From Mangrovactinospora gilvigrisea (GTDB lineage Bacteria > Actinomycetota > Actinomycetes > Streptomycetales > Streptomycetaceae): DNA of 55,454 nucleotides. A program made the translations under genes and the position numbers. Below the pieces are notes generated by a model. The model saw only the letters and a program-made list of their open reading frames with translations. It had not been told where the DNA came from and made no database searches. This document shows positions 40,584 through 48,569 of the stretch, in pieces; positions within the stretch are counted from its first letter, which is position 1, and every line of letters begins with the position of its first letter. The stretch spans positions 1 to 55,454 of the forward strand of contig NZ_MLCF01000052.1 of the NCBI RefSeq assembly GCF_001879105.1. Reading direction: 5' to 3'.

Positions 40584-40722
40584 GAGGGGAATCGTACGCC
40601 GCGTGATCCTGGGTGTGCGGCACCCAGGAAGGCGCGCCCTGCCGCGACCGCGCGAGGCGGCCGAAGCTGACAGCAGCCAGGGCGGCGCACCGCGCCGCTG
40701 CAGACCCAGCGAAAGACCGACG

Positions 40723-41478
40723 ATGACCGCTCCCTCCGCCCCCTCCTCCCCCGCAGCCGCCGCCAAGGCGGTTCTGATCACCGGGGCCAGCAGCGGCATC
40801 GGCGAGGCCACCGCCCGCCGGCTGGCCGACGCGGGCCACCGCCTGCTCCTCGGCGCGCGCCGCACCGACCGCCTCACCGCACTCGCCGCCGGCATCGAGG
40901 CAAACGGCGGCAGCGCCGCCGCCCTGGCCCTGGACGTCACCGACCCGGCGAACATGCACGCCTTCGCCGCGGCGGCATACGAGCGGTTCGGGCGCATCGA
41001 CGTCCTGGTCAACAACGCCGGGGTGATGCCGCTCTCGCGGCTGGACGCACTGCGCGTCCGGGAATGGGACCGCATGATCGACGTCAACCTGCGGGGCGTG
41101 CTGCACGGCATCGCCGCGGTGCTGCCGGTCATGCAGGCCCAGGGCAGCGGACACCTCGTCAACATCGCGTCCGTCTCCGGACTGCGCGTCGATCCGACGG
41201 CGGCCGTCTACAGCGCCACCAAGCACGCCGTCCGCGCCCTGTCGGAGGGGCTGCGCCAAGAGAGCCGTCAGGTGCGGGTCACGGTAATCACCCCGGGTCT
41301 GACCCGCAGTGAGCTGACCGCCTCCATCGGCGAGGACGCGACCCGGACAGCTGTCGAGGGCCAGATGGGCATCGCCATCCCCGCCGCCGCGATCGCCGAG
41401 GCAATCCACTACGCCATCGCCCAGCCGGAGGGCGTCGACGTCAACGAGGTCGTGGTCCGGCCCACCGCGCAGGGCTGA
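40723..41478 (+). CDS. Short-chain dehydrogenase/reductase (SDR), divergent from MmyB-like regulator
   Basis: ATG 40723; the 140-base divergent gap suits shared control with the XRE regulator. 251 residues with AVLITGASSGIGEATARRLA, GARRTDRLTALAAGIEANGG (NADP-type Arg), DVLVNNAGVMPLSRLDALRV, Ser in VNIASVSGLRVDPTAAVYSA, Tyr/Lys in YSATKHAVRALSEGLRQESR, and VTVITPGLTRSELT. Member of the large YdfG/oxidoreductase group. Substrate unknown. Confidence 0.9.
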   Translation: MTAPSAPSSPAAAAKAVLITGASSGIGEATARRLADAGHRLLLGARRTDRLTALAAGIEANGGSAAALALDVTDPANMHAFAAAAYERFGRIDVLVNNAGVMPLSRLDALRVREWDRMIDVNLRGVLHGIAAVLPVMQAQGSGHLVNIASVSGLRVDPTAAVYSATKHAVRALSEGLRQESRQVRVTVITPGLTRSELTASIGEDATRTAVEGQMGIAIPAAAIAEAIHYAIAQPEGVDVNEVVVRPTAQG

Positions 41479-41782
41479 GAGCAGACCGCAGCCACGACCG
41501 CCGAGCACCAGGTCACCGGTCGGGCCAAGGCGCACGGACCGGCCCGGCAGAGCAACGCCAGGACGCCGTCCTGCGGCCGGAGACGCAGGTGCAACCCCAT
41601 ACGCCACCCTTCCAGTTCGGAAGCGGATTTGGCGGGCGGCGCCACACTCGCGCACCAACCAGTACGGCCCACCTTGGCTTCCCACATGGCCGGAGCCGGG
41701 CCCTCGCAGCGCGCCCGATACCACGCGAAGCTCAGCAAACCACGCACACGACAGGGACTCCTATCAACGCGTTCCAAGGTGG
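41479..41782. other. Gap without a gene
   Basis: No supportable frame. AAGGTGG at its end is the ribosome site of the next small gene. Confidence 0.4.
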
Positions 41783-42097
41783 ATGATGGGCGCCGTGACG
41801 GACCTCGACCAGCGACGGTCGCGCACTGCCGCGGCGGCTGCTCGATTCCTGTCCGCTGTCGCGTTCATCCGTCAGGGTCCACCGGTTCTGGTGGAGTACC
41901 GAGGCGGCTCGCTCGACGGCCACCGCGCCCCCGTTCCGCACAGGGATCGGCTTCTCACCGAGGTACGGCACCACTGTGGCCGTGCAGGCGCGGCGTACAC
42001 GAGAACGGCAGCAACCGGCACTGAGGTATACCGCCTCGCACTCGACGGCATCAAGCCGGTCTATCGCCTCCTGCATACGGAATATCCCTGTTCCTGA
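41783..42097 (+). CDS. Small hypothetical protein, 104 residues
   Basis: AAGGTGG lies directly before two ATGs (41783, 41786); GTG 41795 is also possible. The product is helical at first (RRSRTAAAAARFLSAVAFIR), then has QGPPVLVEYRGGSLDGHRAP and VYRLALDGIKPVYRLLHTEY. The VxYRGG and final VYRL repeats suggest small beta strands. Family not recognised. Confidence 0.5.
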   Translation: MMGAVTDLDQRRSRTAAAAARFLSAVAFIRQGPPVLVEYRGGSLDGHRAPVPHRDRLLTEVRHHCGRAGAAYTRTAATGTEVYRLALDGIKPVYRLLHTEYPCS

Positions 42098-42421
42098 GCT
42101 TCCAGCAACCGCCTCAGCTGGAGCGTCGTGGTGACGGGATATGCAAGCCCGGTCACCGACCCCGAAGTATTCGCCTGCTACCGCCAGCGCCTGCATCCCC
42201 GGATCGACGGGACAACGACGGCCCCCCAGCGGGCGGGTGAGGGTATGTCCGGGTCGGGCCCACGCGCGCTCCGTACGACGCGCCGTGGCCAAAAAACGCC
42301 TCAAGCGCGCCGGGATCCGCCTGGCCACCTGGAAAAAGGACCTCACCTCCTGACGCATGACGCACACCGACCGGGCCGTGTCCTCCCGAATTCCATGATC
42401 CTTTTGTGGGATACCTGTGCT
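42098..42421. other. Gap without a supportable gene
   Basis: Short frames only; one ends with a basic tail (AKKRLKRAGIRLATWKKD) but lacks a start and a family. Confidence 0.35.
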
Positions 42422-42880
42422 GTGAACCTCCGCACCGCGTCCCTGGCATCGCTCACCGCCACCCTCATCGCCCTCGGCGCCCTCCCTGCCGCGGCCACCG
42501 GCAAGGCCGACACACCGCCCGCCGACTGCCCCACCGACGCCGTCTGCGCCTACACCGGCGAGCACTACACCGGCACCCGCACCGTCGTTACCGACACCCA
42601 GGGCGGCCTGTGCGCCACCATCCCCGCAACCCGATCGATCTTCAACAACATGAAGCGGGGCACCGACGGCGGCCAGCGTGTCGTCTACCCCTACGCGGAC
42701 AGCAACTGCCGCGACGCCGGCTTCGCCGACAAGTACAAGGTGGGCGCCCTCAAGGGAGCGTCCTTCGACGGCGCCACGGCCGTTAGGGTCACCACCAACT
42801 ACCTCGGCGGAAGCCCGAGTCGGCCCACGAGGCCCAGCCTGATCCACACCCTGCTGAAGCTCCCGCACACCACCCGCTGA
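42422..42880 (+). CDS. Secreted peptidase-inhibitor I36-like protein
   Basis: GTG 42422 opens a Sec signal peptide (NLRTASLASLTATLIALGAL, PAAATG); ATG 42395 is an alternative. The mature part of about 125 residues has CPTDAVCAYTGEHYTGTRTV, GGLCATIPATRSIFNNMKRG and VVYPYADSNCRDAG, the pattern of beta/gamma-crystallin-like I36 proteins (SMPI-type metalloprotease inhibitors) of streptomycetes, with four cysteines. Pro/Arg-rich tail. Inhibitor activity is inferred from the family. Confidence 0.7.
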   Translation: MNLRTASLASLTATLIALGALPAAATGKADTPPADCPTDAVCAYTGEHYTGTRTVVTDTQGGLCATIPATRSIFNNMKRGTDGGQRVVYPYADSNCRDAGFADKYKVGALKGASFDGATAVRVTTNYLGGSPSRPTRPSLIHTLLKLPHTTR

Positions 42881-43090
42881 CCGCGCCCGCCGACCCAGCC
42901 GGCCCCGCACGTCCTCGACATCCCGCTGCCTTCGCCCCCGCTGCCTCTTGAGTGGAGCAGCGTCGGGTGCGAATGGCGGCACGGTGTTCGCTCCTTCGGG
43001 TCACGCGGCTGGCCATCCTGCCAAGGGCTGCCGATGGCACGGGTGACGAGTGGGGAGCGAATCCCCCGCACACCATCCGAGGAGAGCTCT

Positions 43091-43337
43091 ATGCGTCGCA
43101 TCGCCCACACCATGCTCATCGCCGGGTTCGGCTTGTCCGCCGTCCTGGGGGGCCGCCACCACCGCAGCCGCCCAGGGATACACGACGGGCATCGCCTGCG
43201 TCATGGGAGGCGGCCGGATGGTGGACACCGGGCGCGCGGACGCTATCTGCATGGGCGGCTCCCACGACGGCGACCGCATCAAGGTGGGGAACGAGCCGGT
43301 GCCATACCTGCCCTCGATCTCCAGCCTCGGCCTGTAA
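43091..43337 (+). pseudogene. Small secreted protein, frameshifted in a G6 run
   Basis: ATG 43091 with GAGGAG upstream starts a signal peptide MRRIAHTMLIAGFGLSAVLG. At 43147-43152 six Gs put it out of frame; removing one G gives SAVLG-AATTAAAQGYTTGIA, a normal signal cleavage region, and the frame then runs through CVMGGGRMVDTGRADAICMG and GDRIKVGNEPVPYLPSISSL to a stop at 43337. The repaired product would be about 81 residues with two cysteines. Real mutation, phase variation or sequencing error. Confidence 0.65.
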
Positions 43338-43389
43338 GCCACACCAGGCGCCTTCTCGGACGCCCCCCACCCTGGGGTGGGGCCACGCC

Positions 43390-43478
43390 GGGGACTGCTC
43401 GGGGACTTTCGGGGCTGTCACGGGGACGTCCCGGGGACTTTCGATCATGTGAACCGGAAAGGCCCCGACAGCCCTGAA
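43390..43478 (+). repeat. 89-bp dispersed structured repeat, copy 2
   Basis: Gapless partner of 28690-28778. GGGCTGTC and GACAGCCC arms are conserved in both copies, and the central TTTCGATCATGTGA is identical. It begins about 50 bases after the frameshifted secreted-protein gene. Confidence 0.7.
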
Positions 43479-43509
43479 AGACAGTAAGCCGCAGCTCAGC
43501 GCCCCGGGG

Positions 43510-43576
43510 TCAGCACTCGATGACGTTGACGGCCAGCCCGCCCCGCGAAGTCTCCTTGTACTTGACCTTCATGTAG
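43510..43576 (-). pseudogene. C-terminal relic of L-serine dehydratase
   Basis: The last 21 codons before a stop at 43510-43512 read YMKVKYKETSRGG then LAVNVIEC. L-serine ammonia-lyases (SdaA) end with almost the same sequence (M-K-x-KYKETSRGGLAVN). Upstream on the minus strand the similarity stops abruptly, so only the tail of the gene survives. Confidence 0.65.
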
Positions 43577-43741
43577 CCGCCCTCCAAGCACCGACCAGGG
43601 CGATGTCTGCCGCCGGCTGCTGAGGTTCGGCTCCACCGTGGTGCTCGGCGTACCGTAGAAACGCGGCGGAGGGGCCCGCCGACAACCGCGGCAGCTGCCG
43701 CCAACGGTCCCTACCCGAGAGACAAGCGGGTGGGAGGGACT

Positions 43742-44212
43742 GTGGCTGGCATGGATAGCGCTGTCGAACTGGAAGACGCCCTCGACCGTTTGGCCGAGCT
43801 GGTGGTATCGACGGACTCCGCCGCGGACCTGGCCAACGTCCGTCGGCGTATTGGAAGGCGGCGTCTGCGGGTGCTGGTGGCCGGGGAGGCCAAGCGCGGA
43901 AAGTCGACACTGATCAATGCCCTGCTGGGACAGCCACTGCTCCCGATGGGCGTTACCCCGTTGACCTCGGTGGCGACAGTCGTACGGCGTGGCTCGGTCG
44001 AGCAGGTCACTGCTGAGTTCCGCGACAGACGGAGGACCAAACACCTGCTGAGTGAGCTTCCGGCACTGGTCACTCAGCACGGCAACCGGGACAACGAACT
44101 CCATCTGGTTGAGGTGCAGGTGAAGTTGGCCGACGCCAGCCTTCCAAGCGGCGTGGAACTGGTCGACAGCCCGGGCAACGGTTCGGTGCTCCGCCTTGAT
44201 CACCACGCATGA
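43742..44212 (+). pseudogene. Truncated dynamin-like GTPase
   Basis: GTG 43742 follows GGGAGGG. 156 residues: a helical start (LEDALDRLAELVVSTDSAAD), P-loop VLVAGEAKRGKSTLINALLG, switch I-like VTPLTSVATV and the G3 motif [12 protein letters not shown]. Bacterial dynamin-like proteins are 500 residues or more; here the frame ends just after G3, where an EttA-like fragment begins in another frame. So the gene is cut by recombination. The remaining piece cannot complete a GTPase domain. Confidence 0.7.
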
Positions 44213-44384
44213 CCGATGGTTCCTGGACCGCGTCGCCACCCACATCCTCGCCTGGGAGGGCGAAGCCAACTGGTAATGGCTCGAGGGCAATTTCGCCGGC
44301 TACCAGGCGAACAGGCCCGCCCGGCTCGGGGACCTGCGCTCGCGGATCAATCACGGCGCCTACCGCCGGCTGGCCCGGGGCTGA
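44196..44384 (+). pseudogene. C-terminal relic of an EttA-type ABC-F protein
   Basis: From 44196 the frame reads [26 protein letters not shown], stop (TAA), WLEGNFAGYQANRPARLGDL, RSRINHGAYRRLARG, stop at 44382-44384. [17 protein letters not shown] and W-EGNF--Y--N---RLG are hallmarks of the end of the translation factor EttA. It lacks everything before the H-loop and has an internal stop, so it is dead. Confidence 0.7.
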
Positions 44385-44621
44385 CGCCCCGTCGACTCAC
44401 ACGATCGTCGCCGACCTGGTGGCGGGCAGCAGTTGCCCATGCCCGACCCGCCGCCGTGTCCACCGCCAGCGCCCTTCCCCACCATGCCGGAGGGCCTTCT
44501 CCCGTTCTCAGCCGATCCGAGGCGTCAGTGCGGATCTGCTTCCGCCGAAAACACCGGGACGCAGGCGGCATGACGGCTCTACTGTGACGAGCTATCAGCT
44601 GTCGCAGTCCAAGGACCCATC
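44385..44621. other. Gap upstream of the ApeA-like gene
   Basis: No gene seen. AAGGAC about nine bases before ATG 44622 is the likely ribosome site. Confidence 0.4.
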
Positions 44622-46004
44622 ATGACCCTTCAATCCGATCCCCTTCTTGGCGAGTGGTGGCGCCAGGAAGACCCGGATCACCGAGTACCCGGTCTCCTGA
44701 CCCGCGTCGACGACGAGTACCTTCTGACGCTAAGCGGAGGCCTCGGCACCTTTCCCGAAGCTGCCGGAATCTCCCTGCTGACGCCGACTGCCATCTGCGG
44801 CCATGCCGGAAAACACGACATCACGCTCCTTGGAGCACACTGGACCCACCGCGCCGGGGCCTTCGACGTCGACGGGGCCACCGTGGACACCGCCCAGCAC
44901 TGGGGCGGCCACACTCTGCTGCGCGGCGGACATTTTGCTCCCGACGAGCACTTCACGCGAGCCAGGTTCGATGTCACGCACCTGGACTACTGGTGGCCCG
45001 TGCATCCACCAAGTGGCGAAGACGGCGCCGCTGGCCGCCCCGTGACTAAGGTCGTCTCCTGCGGTGCCGTGATCCTCTCCCTGGAAGCTCGGGTCCAACG
45101 CAAGTGGGCGAACCACCCGCGCAGCTGGGCGTTCACGGAGCGGCACTCCATTGACGTCCAGGTGGAGGAGGGCTACTCGCTGGACGAGCTGAGACGGCGG
45201 GTGATCCAGCCGGTCTGCCAGCTGCTGTCGATCGTCACCCATGAGCCGTGCAGGGCCAGTCGGTTGCTCCTGTGGCCGACCGACGCCGAAGGCCCCCTGG
45301 CCCCGGTCGAGGTTGATCCCGATGTCGCCACCGACCCGCCCCGACACGCCGTCAGCCCCTTGTTCACCGCGATCGAGATCGAACCCGCGCGGATTCTGCC
45401 GACGTGGCTTTCGCTCGCCTGTGACCTTCCCTTCCCGGTAGGTGTCGCCGAGAAGCAGGGCAAGGCCAACTTGGAGACGCAGGTCGTCGAGGCCGTGACC
45501 GCCGCCGAGACCCTTCAGCGCTGGCTATCCGCGCGGCACGGGGGGCCGCACCGCCCCTCGGCGCTTGCAGCGAAGGCCGAGGCGGCTTTGAAGCATGCTT
45601 CGGGCCTTACCGACGAAGAGAAGAAGAAGGTGGTATCCGGAGCGCGCTTCATCGAGACGTCCCTGCGTGATCGTTTGCTTGGCCTGGTGGACCTGTTGGG
45701 GGCTGAGGTCGTCGAGTGGCTGTTCAATGGCGAGGTAAGGCGATGGAGCCATGTTGCACAGCATGCCCGCAACTCCTTGAGCCACGGTTTCGACACCACC
45801 GCGCCGCTCGATTCCGACGAGATCGGCAAGCTGATCGGGGTACTCCACACCACCCGGGCCGTCCTCCAGCTGAGTCTCCTCGTCGAGGCAGGGGTCCCGG
45901 CCGGCCCCGAACTCCTCGCGCGCCTTGAACGTGACCCGCATTTCATCGCGATCAAGGGGCAGCGAGTGGCCGACTGGATCGCACTCGCCCGGAAGATCGG
46001 CTGA
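44622..46004 (+). CDS. ApeA-like HEPN protein, candidate anti-phage defence gene
   Basis: ATG 44622. 460 residues in two parts. The first half resembles the ApeA N-terminal domain: GEWWRQEDPDHRVPGLLTRV, a YLLTLSGGL strand and a hydrophobic GHAGKHDITLLGAHW strand, followed by mixed strands. The last about 180 residues are helical and carry a HEPN motif, RNSLSH (R383 to H388, RX4H), within HVAQHARNSLSHGFD. ApeA-type HEPN proteins are RNases known from abortive-infection defence. The gene stands alone between relics and a multi-HTH gene, as defence genes often do. Family match is by recall of motif and layout; nuclease activity is inference. Confidence 0.7.
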   Translation: MTLQSDPLLGEWWRQEDPDHRVPGLLTRVDDEYLLTLSGGLGTFPEAAGISLLTPTAICGHAGKHDITLLGAHWTHRAGAFDVDGATVDTAQHWGGHTLLRGGHFAPDEHFTRARFDVTHLDYWWPVHPPSGEDGAAGRPVTKVVSCGAVILSLEARVQRKWANHPRSWAFTERHSIDVQVEEGYSLDELRRRVIQPVCQLLSIVTHEPCRASRLLLWPTDAEGPLAPVEVDPDVATDPPRHAVSPLFTAIEIEPARILPTWLSLACDLPFPVGVAEKQGKANLETQVVEAVTAAETLQRWLSARHGGPHRPSALAAKAEAALKHASGLTDEEKKKVVSGARFIETSLRDRLLGLVDLLGAEVVEWLFNGEVRRWSHVAQHARNSLSHGFDTTAPLDSDEIGKLIGVLHTTRAVLQLSLLVEAGVPAGPELLARLERDPHFIAIKGQRVADWIALARKIG

Positions 46005-46065
46005 TACAGACAAAGGCGGAGCTGCGTGCTGCGGCCCGCCCGTGCCGCGCACCTGCGCGATCGCC

Positions 46066-46872
46066 TCATCGATCCGGAACACTGTCCACTGCTTGCGGGC
46101 CGCGATCCACAGCACGCAAGCGCCTTAAGAAGGGACTGCGGCCTCCGGCGCCGCGCAGCGGGATGCCCGCGCCACGCGGGCGTCTGGTGACCGTGCCCGC
46201 CGTCATGCCCGTGAGCAGCTCGATGTGCGTGGTTGCTACTCCGGATTCCAGGTACAGGTCGGCCAGCAGCTTGTCCGAGACACGAAGCGGCTGCGGGAAG
46301 CGGGCCCTCAGTCTGCCTACGTCGACAGGGACAGGGCCAACAGCATGGCGCCGCAGCACTCGGCTGACGGCCGGATCGGCGTACAGGGCCTCGATCAACT
46401 CGATGTCCCTGGGGCCACTGGCCGATGGCAGCCCTCCAACCCGAACCGCCATCCCCAGCTCATGGGCGTTGCGCAACACTGCACCCCGGGAAGAGCCGAT
46501 CTTGTCAGCGACCTGATGCGCACTCAGATCGGCCTCGACAAACAGATCGGACAGCTGCTGCGGGCTGATCCTCGCCCTGGTGATCCGACCGGCGCTACCT
46601 GGCCCGCGGCGCCGAATTCCCAGGTCGGCAAGCAGCTTTCGGACCCTGCGCGGGTACATACCCAGTAGGGGTCCGATATCGGTCGAGGACCATCCTTGCT
46701 CCGCGTACAGCTGCTCCAGGTGAGGTCGGAGTCGGACCGGTGGACCGGCGCCGCGGTGGCCGCCTTCCCCGCGCGAGCGTCGCGGCATACCGGCGCCCTG
46801 CAGCATCCGTGCAACCCGTGCGCGGGGCAGGCCGGTGCGTCGGGAGATCTCGCGTGCAGACAGCCGTGTCAT
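46066..46872 (-). CDS. Protein with repeated HTH units
   Basis: I take ATG 46872; the frame is open further upstream but becomes Arg-rich. About 268 residues made of several helix-turn-helix-like repeats: LSAREISRRTGLPRARVARM, then LYAEQGWSSTDIGPLLGMYP followed by RRVRKLLADLGI, LSAHQVADKIGSSRGAVLRN, and VATTHIELLTGMTAGTVTRR. Each looks like a Sigma-70 region 4 or resolvase-type HTH, so the protein probably binds extended DNA. It is convergent with the ApeA-like gene, 61 bases away. No named family. Confidence 0.6.
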   Translation of the reverse strand: MTRLSAREISRRTGLPRARVARMLQGAGMPRRSRGEGGHRGAGPPVRLRPHLEQLYAEQGWSSTDIGPLLGMYPRRVRKLLADLGIRRRGPGSAGRITRARISPQQLSDLFVEADLSAHQVADKIGSSRGAVLRNAHELGMAVRVGGLPSASGPRDIELIEALYADPAVSRVLRRHAVGPVPVDVGRLRARFPQPLRVSDKLLADLYLESGVATTHIELLTGMTAGTVTRRPRGAGIPLRGAGGRSPFLRRLRAVDRGPQAVDSVPDR

Positions 46873-47002
46873 GACAGCGTTCGACCAGGCCGGGGACGAC
46901 GGCGCGCGTCTGTGAGCGCCCAGCAGCCGGAAGGTCTCCTCAAGGATGTCGGGGTGTCGGGGCCCCGCCCGTTTGGGGCAACACCATCCACGAGGGGGCT
47001 GG

Positions 47003-47224
47003 ATGCTTCGCGATGACCAAGCCGGTGCAGCGGCGCTTGCCCGAAGACGAGCGCGCGCGGCGCGGGCCCGCGCGCTTGTCGTTGCCAAACGGCTCGAGCG
47101 GCTGGGTGCAGACGCCGATCCTGCCATTCAGGAATTGCTGCGAGGAGCGGCTGTCTGCCACTTGGACAGCGCGGCCCGGCAGGAGTCCACAGCCAGTCAC
47201 CTGTACAGCCAGGTTGATCAATGA
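47003..47224 (+). CDS. Small helical protein, paralogue of the 36730 gene
   Basis: ATG 47003, 73 residues. LARRRARAARARALVVAKRL, ERLGADADPAIQELLRGAAV, CHLDSAARQESTASHLYSQV. The CHLDSAA-QES motif and RLERLG are shared with 36730-36960. The start overlaps nothing; the divergent multi-HTH gene starts 130 bases upstream on the other strand. Function unknown. Confidence 0.58.
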   Translation: MLRDDQAGAAALARRRARAARARALVVAKRLERLGADADPAIQELLRGAAVCHLDSAARQESTASHLYSQVDQ

Positions 47225-48569
47225 GCTTCAGGCCGGCGCCGGACGCGGGCCTCAGGGCCGTACGCCGAGGATGGCCGGGTATGCCTCGCGCCGCCGATTG
47301 ACGATCATGGCCAAACTTGCGGCTGCCGTCCTGACGCAGTTCATCCAACCCCTCACCGAACCGGCCCGCACCTGCGCGGGAGATGGTCCACCGGGCGACT
47401 GGAGCACGCCGACATCTGAGTCACCGCATCGGCGGCAAAACGGGAGACGATCAACTGACTGCAGCCACCCACCGTTCAACCGCAATTGGCCGTCCATGGG
47501 GACTTCCCGATGGCCTCCGCCGCTGCAGCCGACCAGACTCGGATGCGGGCGCGGTCGCCTCCTGGTGAACAACGTCGGTCGCGGCGCCCGGCGCAGTCCG
47601 CTCCTCACTCGGGAGAGGCCGAGCCGGGGTTGGACGGGCGGGTGGTATCGGCGGAGCGCTCGGCACTTCAACACCCGCGTCGGCCGGCAGGCCCGTCGCC
47701 GCCCCCGCACGGGGTCCCGGTGCACGAAGGGCGCCTGTCCCCTCGATCCCGCTCGGGCGCCCGCCTGTCGTTGCCATGACTGCAGCGGGCGACCGGTGCT
47801 CCCCTCCATCCTGCCGCTACAGGAAGAACGCCTCTGTGTACGAGCCGGTTGCGGGTGGGGGGCGAAACTTTTTCGGAAGCCGGCGGCCGAAGCCGTTTCG
47901 CGCGGGGAGGGGCGGCTCGTTGCGGCGCGAGCCCGCGGTGGATGGATCTCCGGTCCCGGTCGAGATTCGGGCAGACGGAGCCATGGGCAGGACGCACATC
48001 GGCCGTCCATCGTCTCGGGGACCTGACGCGCGTTCAGCCCGCGGCGCTGTCGCACGCCGCGAGAGGCAACATCCTGCATTCGATTCCTCGGCACCCGTCT
48101 GCCGGGTTGCTCATGATGGTCCGTCACGCCCGGCTATGCCTACGCGGGGATGTTGAGCCTCCATGTCGCGCGGCGCCTTGCGGTCTGTTCACCCGATCGG
48201 CCGCGCAGTACCGCAGTGGTCGGAATGCCCCGTTCGCGTGGCATGGCGTAACGGATCCTCACCCCGGTCGGTTGAAGTCTCCGGGTAGGACGGGATCACC
48301 CGTCCGGTGCGGCCGCAGCCCCCTGTTGTGCACCTGCAGGGCTGCGGCCGCCCTCGCGGCCAGCGGCCGCCAGTCGACCCGACCAGGGCACCGCCCTTCA
48401 CGCCCGGCCCATCGGCGAGCCCGAGCCGTCCGAGGCCGAGGGCAGCGGCGGCGGACCGGCGCACCTGTCCAGATGCAATGCGCCGGGAGGCGGCGCCGGC
48501 TGCGCACCGACAGGTGCGGCGTCCAGCGGAGGCGAGGGAAAACGTGCGGGCGCCGATCGGTGGGTCGGC
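47225..48569. other. 1.3-kb stretch without a supportable gene
   Basis: Long frames exist on both strands but are Arg/Pro-rich shadows with no motif. A short minus-strand segment near 47260-47350 (MNCVRTAAASLAMIVNRRRE) may be a decayed coding piece. GGTGGGT just before 48570 is the likely ribosome site of the next gene. Confidence 0.4.

Noticed and set aside
47252..48127. Minus-strand frame in the empty 47-48.5 kb stretch
   Set aside because: Arg/Pro-rich throughout, no start context or family; region reported as without gene.
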